A stretch of DNA of 64,000 nucleotides from Acidobacteriota bacterium (GTDB taxonomy: Bacteria; Actinomycetota; Acidimicrobiia; Acidimicrobiales; Palsa-688). Numbering within the stretch: the first letter of the stretch is position 1; every line of letters starts with the position of its first letter. The stretch covers positions 1 to 64,000 of the forward strand of contig JAGWSF010000060.1 of NCBI GenBank assembly GCA_028876385.1, given 5' to 3'. A program made the position numbers and the translations under genes. This document shows positions 60,680 through 64,000 of the stretch, one piece after another. The notes under the pieces were generated by a model. It had not been told where the DNA came from and ran no database searches. It was given only the letters and a program-made list of their open reading frames with translations.

Positions 60680-61831
60680 ATGCCTGAGGCTTACATCGTG
60701 GACGCGGTGAGGACCCCGGTGGGCCGACGGGGCGGCGGCCTGGCCGACGTGCACCCCGCCGATCTGGGTGCCGCCTCTTTGAGCGCCCTGATGGACCGCA
60801 CCGGCATCGACCCGGCGGCGGTGGAAGACGTGGTGTTCGGCTGTCTCGACACCATCGGCCCCCAGGCCGGCGACATCGCCCGCACCTGCTGGTTGGCTGC
60901 CGGGCTCCCCGAGGAAGTGCCGGGCACGACCATCGACCGCCAGTGCGGGTCCTCGCAGCAGGCCATCCATTTCGCCGCCCAGGCGGTCATGTCGGGGACC
61001 TCCGACGTGGTGGTGGCCGGCGGGGTGCAGAACATGAGCCGCATCCCCATCAGCTCGGCCATGGTCGTGGGTCAGCAGTTCGGCTTCGACGATCCCTTCA
61101 GTGGCTCGGTCGGCTGGCAGAAGCGCTATGGCACCCAGGAGATCTCCCAGTTCCGGGGTGCGGAGATGATCGCCGAGCGCTGGAACCTCTCGCGCGAGGA
61201 CATGGAGCGCTTCGCCCTCGAATCGCACCGCCGGGCCGTGACAGCCATCGACGAGGGACGTTTCGAGACCCAGGTGGTGCCCCTCGCCGGGGTGGCCGTC
61301 GACGAAGGGCCGCGCCGGGACACCTCCCTCGAGAAGATGGCCAAGCTGGCCCCACTCGCCGAGGGCGGCCGCCTGACCGCCGCCGTGTCCAGTCAGATCT
61401 CCGACGCGTCGGCGGCCGTGCTGATCGTCAACGAGCGCGGCCTGCAGACCCACGGGCTGAAGCCCCGGGCCCGCATCCACCACCTCAGCGTGCGGGCCAA
61501 CGACCCGGTGATCATGCTTACCGCGCCCATCCCCGCCACCGAGTACGCGCTCGACAAGGCGGGCATGACCATCGACCAGATCGACCTGGTCGAGATCAAC
61601 GAGGCCTTCGCGTCGGTGGTCCTGGCCTGGCTGGCCGAGACCAAGGCGGACCCGGCCAAGGTGAACGTCAACGGCGGGGCCATCGCCCTCGGTCATCCTC
61701 TCGGCGCGACCGGCGCCCGGCTCATGACCACGCTGCTCTGCGAACTGGAACGCACCGGCGGCCGCTACGGGCTGCAGACCATGTGCGAAGGCGGCGGCCA
61801 GGCCAACGTGACCATAATCGAGCGTCTGTAG
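60680..61831 (+). CDS. fadA6: FadA6-like thiolase of the HIP pathway
   Basis: 383 residues. Nucleophile Cys89 in TIDRQCGSSQQA, then GGVQNMSRIPISSA, INEAFASVV and GGAIALGHPLGATGA with the C-terminal Cys in TMCEGGGQANVTII. It aligns along its whole length with mycobacterial FadA6, which performs the last thiolytic steps on the opened HIP ring. ATG has AGGAGGGA upstream. Confidence 0.92.
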   Translation: MPEAYIVDAVRTPVGRRGGGLADVHPADLGAASLSALMDRTGIDPAAVEDVVFGCLDTIGPQAGDIARTCWLAAGLPEEVPGTTIDRQCGSSQQAIHFAAQAVMSGTSDVVVAGGVQNMSRIPISSAMVVGQQFGFDDPFSGSVGWQKRYGTQEISQFRGAEMIAERWNLSREDMERFALESHRRAVTAIDEGRFETQVVPLAGVAVDEGPRRDTSLEKMAKLAPLAEGGRLTAAVSSQISDASAAVLIVNERGLQTHGLKPRARIHHLSVRANDPVIMLTAPIPATEYALDKAGMTIDQIDLVEINEAFASVVLAWLAETKADPAKVNVNGGAIALGHPLGATGARLMTTLLCELERTGGRYGLQTMCEGGGQANVTIIERL

Positions 61832-61837
61832 GCCGCC

Positions 61838-61879
61838 CCCGGGATTGACCTCGCTCCCGGGCTTGATCTCGCTCCCGGG
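61838..61879 (+). repeat. 18-bp tandem repeats downstream of fadA6
   Basis: CCCGGGATTGACCTCGCT (61838), CCCGGGCTTGATCTCGCT (61856) and a partial CCCGGG (61874). The array starts 6 bases after the fadA6 stop and ends at the convergent gene. Confidence 0.85.
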
Positions 61880-61884
61880 TGGCG

Positions 61885-62319
61885 TCAGCGGCGAACCGTG
61901 GTGGGTATCTCCACGAACCCTCGGCGTCGAGCGAAGCGCCAACGGCCCCGTTCCCGCACGAGGTCGTCCTCGTGGTGACCGACCATGCCGACGGCGGGGT
62001 TGGCGTCGTCGGCGGGATTGATCACCGTCCACATGACCCGGGCCCGGGCCCGGTCGCCGTCGAGATCGATCACCGGGCTGGTTATGAGGTGCAGGGAGCC
62101 TCCCGAGCCGCCCACCCGTCTCATCATGGCTTCGATCTCGGCAGGCCCCCGGGCCCTCCCTAGCGGTCCCAGCATCAGCTCCCCGTCGTCGGCGAACAGC
62201 CCTGCGTAGGCGGCGAAATCGCCCTGGTCGAGCAGCTGCCCGTAGTCGATGAACAGCTGGCGGATCTCCTCCAGATCCTCCAGTCGACGCAGACGCGCCT
62301 CGATGGGGTCCCCGGTCAC
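61885..62319 (-). CDS. SnoaL/NTF2-like protein downstream of ipdC
   Basis: 144 residues: EEIRQLFIDYGQLLDQGDFAA motif shortened to LFIDYGQLLDQGDFAAYAG, FADDGELMLG, and a C-terminal RGRWRFARRRGFVEIP. Same cone fold as the protein at 45623-46084. The GTG at 62319 is 22 bp after the ipdC stop. Unknown function in steroid breakdown. Confidence 0.78.
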   Translation of the reverse strand: MTGDPIEARLRRLEDLEEIRQLFIDYGQLLDQGDFAAYAGLFADDGELMLGPLGRARGPAEIEAMMRRVGGSGGSLHLITSPVIDLDGDRARARVMWTVINPADDANPAVGMVGHHEDDLVRERGRWRFARRRGFVEIPTTVRR

Positions 62320-62341
62320 CGCCCGGCCCCCGGGGCGGTCC

Positions 62342-63418
62342 TCACTCGACCCCGGCGGCGTCGGTGACCGCCGCCAGCCGGGCGAGAGTGGCCCGGGCCT
62401 GCTCGACAATGGACTCGATCAGCTCGGCGACGGTCGGCAGCTCGTCGATCAGACCGGTGACCTGACCGGTTGGGAGGATCCCGGCTTCGAGCCGGCCCTC
62501 CACCATGGTGGCCCGGGTGAGCATGGGGGCGTTGGCGGCCATGGCCACCTGGGCCCAGGTGAGCTCCCCGTTGCGCTTCATGGCCAGGCCCTCACGGACC
62601 AGGCCGCCGAGGGACGTCTCGGTCAGACGCCGCAGGCGCAGGGCGTTACCCGCAGCCCGGGCCATCACCAACGCCGACGGGCCCGACGACAGACGGTCGA
62701 CCAGCGAGGTGCGGATGACCCGCTGAGGCGCCCCGTCGATGGCCCGGGTCACCACGGTGTCGGTCAGGGCGGCGGCCAGGTACCGGGCCTTGACCGGGTC
62801 GGGCACGGTGCTCTCCTTGGTGAGCAGGAAGCGGGTGCCCATGGCGACACCCGACGCACCCCACGCCAACGCCGCCACCAGGCCGCGCCCGTCGTGGAAG
62901 CCTCCGGCGCCCATCACCGGCACGTCCACCATGGCGGTCACGCGCGGCAGGAGGAGGCTGGTGGGTATCTGGCCGGTGTGGCCGCCGCCTTCCTGGCCCT
63001 GGGCGATCACCGCGTCGACGCCCATGGCCACGACCTTCTCGGCGTGGCGGGGCGCGGCGATGGTCGGCATGCACACCACGCCGGCGTCCTTGAGACGGGC
63101 GATGAGGGCGGCGTTGGGGGCCTGGGCGAAGCTGGCGACGCGCACCTTCTCGGTCACCATCAACGCCACGAACCGGTCGATCTCGGCGTGGTCGGAGCGC
63201 AGGTTGACGCCGAAGGGATTACCGGTGCGGTCCTTCACCTCGGCGATGGCCCGCTTCAGCTCGTCGTAGGTCATGGTGGCCGAGGCGATCACCCCCAGGC
63301 CGCCGGCCGAGGAGGTGGCGGCCGCCAGCCGGGCCCCGGCGACCCAGCCCATGCCGGTCTGGACGATCGGGTAGCGGACCCCCAGCAGGTCGCAGGCGGG
63401 GGTGTGCAGCGCGCTCAT
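62342..63418 (-). CDS. ipdC: IpdC-like flavin oxidoreductase (nitronate monooxygenase family)
   Basis: 358 residues of the NMO TIM-barrel family. PIVQTGMGWVAGARLAAAT, FGVNLRSD, AQGQEGGGHTGQIPTSLLLP and GAGGFHDGRG match mycobacterial IpdC, which acts in HIP-CoA degradation. The C-terminal ANAPMLTRATMVEGRLEAG also fits. ATG 63418 overlaps the upstream thiolase stop (ATGA). The ipdA/ipdB hydrolase genes that usually accompany it are outside the window. Confidence 0.9.
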   Translation of the reverse strand: MSALHTPACDLLGVRYPIVQTGMGWVAGARLAAATSSAGGLGVIASATMTYDELKRAIAEVKDRTGNPFGVNLRSDHAEIDRFVALMVTEKVRVASFAQAPNAALIARLKDAGVVCMPTIAAPRHAEKVVAMGVDAVIAQGQEGGGHTGQIPTSLLLPRVTAMVDVPVMGAGGFHDGRGLVAALAWGASGVAMGTRFLLTKESTVPDPVKARYLAAALTDTVVTRAIDGAPQRVIRTSLVDRLSSGPSALVMARAAGNALRLRRLTETSLGGLVREGLAMKRNGELTWAQVAMAANAPMLTRATMVEGRLEAGILPTGQVTGLIDELPTVAELIESIVEQARATLARLAAVTDAAGVE

Positions 63419-64000
63419 CGCGACAGGATCACGCACGAGCCGTGGCCGAACAGGCCCTGGTTGATGGTCAAACCCACCTGGGCGCCCTCCACCTGGCGGA
63501 CCCCGGCCTGGCCGCGCAGCTGCCATGTGACCTCGCACACCTGGGCGATGGCCTGGGCCGGTACCGCTTCCCCGAAGGAGGCCAAGCCTCCCGAGGGGTT
63601 CACCGGGATGCGACCCCCGAGGGTCGTATCCCCGGCGTGGAGCAGCTTCTCGGCCTCGCCCGGCGCGCACAGCCCGATGTCCTCGTACCAGTCGAGCTCC
63701 AACGCCGTCGACAGGTCATAGACCTCGGCCAGCGACAGATCGTCGGGCCCGACCCCGGCCTCCTCGTAGGCGGCCGACGCAATGGAGGGACGGAACCCCT
63801 CATCGGGGGCGGCCACCGAGGCCGCCGAGTCGGTGGCGATGTCGGGCAGGTCGAGGGCCGTGTTGGGAAAGCGCGGGGTCACCGTAGAGACGGCCCTGAT
63901 GCGCACGTCACCCCGGCCGAGGCGGCGGGCGGTGTCCATCGACGACAGGACCACCGCGGCCGCCCCGTCGGAGGTGGCGCAGATGTCGAGCAGGCGCAGC
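63415..64000 (-). CDS. Thiolase-like lipid-transfer protein, C-terminal part (truncated by window)
   Basis: The frame continues beyond base 64000. The visible 194 residues are the C-terminal half of an Ltp-type thiolase: a CATSDGAAAVVLSS segment near the window edge, VYDLSTALELDWYEDIG, then NPSGGLASFGEAVPAQAIAQ and NQGLFGHGSCVI with the late Cys. The final helix and the GHP/GHG-type motifs differ from the Ltp at 32788-33987. In mycobacterial steroid loci such proteins act on CoA-linked intermediates. Confidence 0.85.
   Translation of the reverse strand, partial: LRLLDICATSDGAAAVVLSSMDTARRLGRGDVRIRAVSTVTPRFPNTALDLPDIATDSAASVAAPDEGFRPSIASAAYEEAGVGPDDLSLAEVYDLSTALELDWYEDIGLCAPGEAEKLLHAGDTTLGGRIPVNPSGGLASFGEAVPAQAIAQVCEVTWQLRGQAGVRQVEGAQVGLTINQGLFGHGSCVILSR

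Overview
The window is 64 kb of GC-rich (about 70 %), densely packed actinobacterial DNA. Third codon positions are almost all G/C, GTG starts and 4-bp GTGA/ATGA overlaps are frequent, and the arsenate reductase is of the type that actinobacteria couple to mycothiol. F420/flavin luciferase-like oxidoreductases, an adenosylcobalamin-dependent ribonucleotide reductase and a large steroid-catabolism locus all fit Actinomycetota. A member of the Acidimicrobiia or a relative is my best guess, inferred from gene content only.

Region 1 (1-5.1 kb): the 3' part of nrdJ, then an arsenic cassette (arsR divergent from arsI, a MIP channel and arsC) with no pump gene. Region 2 (5.1-13.7 kb): a LacI-type regulator with two tandem palindromic operators, a complete oligosaccharide/oligopeptide-class ABC importer (two permeases, two ATPases, one lipoprotein) and a GH1 beta-glucosidase, read as one sugar-uptake and hydrolysis operon. 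Region 3 (13.7-31 kb): mostly single genes for housekeeping and stress (phosphotransferase, nitroreductase, SDR, FNT channel, pirin, PilZ protein, prolyl oligopeptidase, a biotin-carrier/carboxyltransferase fusion, msrB, orn, dut, a Fpg-like glycosylase, tRNA-Gly) and a large exported coiled-coil protein with a glucosaminidase-like end. Region 4 (31-42 kb): cytochrome P450, a Zn-ribbon/OB protein with its thiolase-like partner, a small leaderless ORF ahead of a class III adenylate cyclase, two Zn-ribbon AIM24-like proteins, an MFS exporter, and a second phosphotransferase beside an uncharacterised large protein.

Region 5 (42-64 kb) is a steroid-degradation island. It has two KstD-like flavoproteins, a flavin reductase (HsaB-like), HsaA, HsaD, HsaG and HsaF for ring A/B cleavage products. 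A run of fadD3, three SDRs including IpdF, a MaoC-like protein, two acyl-CoA dehydrogenase subunits, FadA6, IpdC and an Ltp-type thiolase handles the remaining C/D-ring propionate (HIP). hsaC, hsaE, kshAB, ipdAB and echA20 are not in the window. An IclR-type regulator, not a TetR-type KstR/KstR2, sits inside the island.

Two genome-wide habits stand out. At least twelve genes have a TAnnnT -10 element only 5-8 bases before the start codon and no Shine-Dalgarno, which suggests widespread leaderless transcription. Several genes also carry short tandem duplications (11-20 bp) that begin at, span or lie just after the stop codon.
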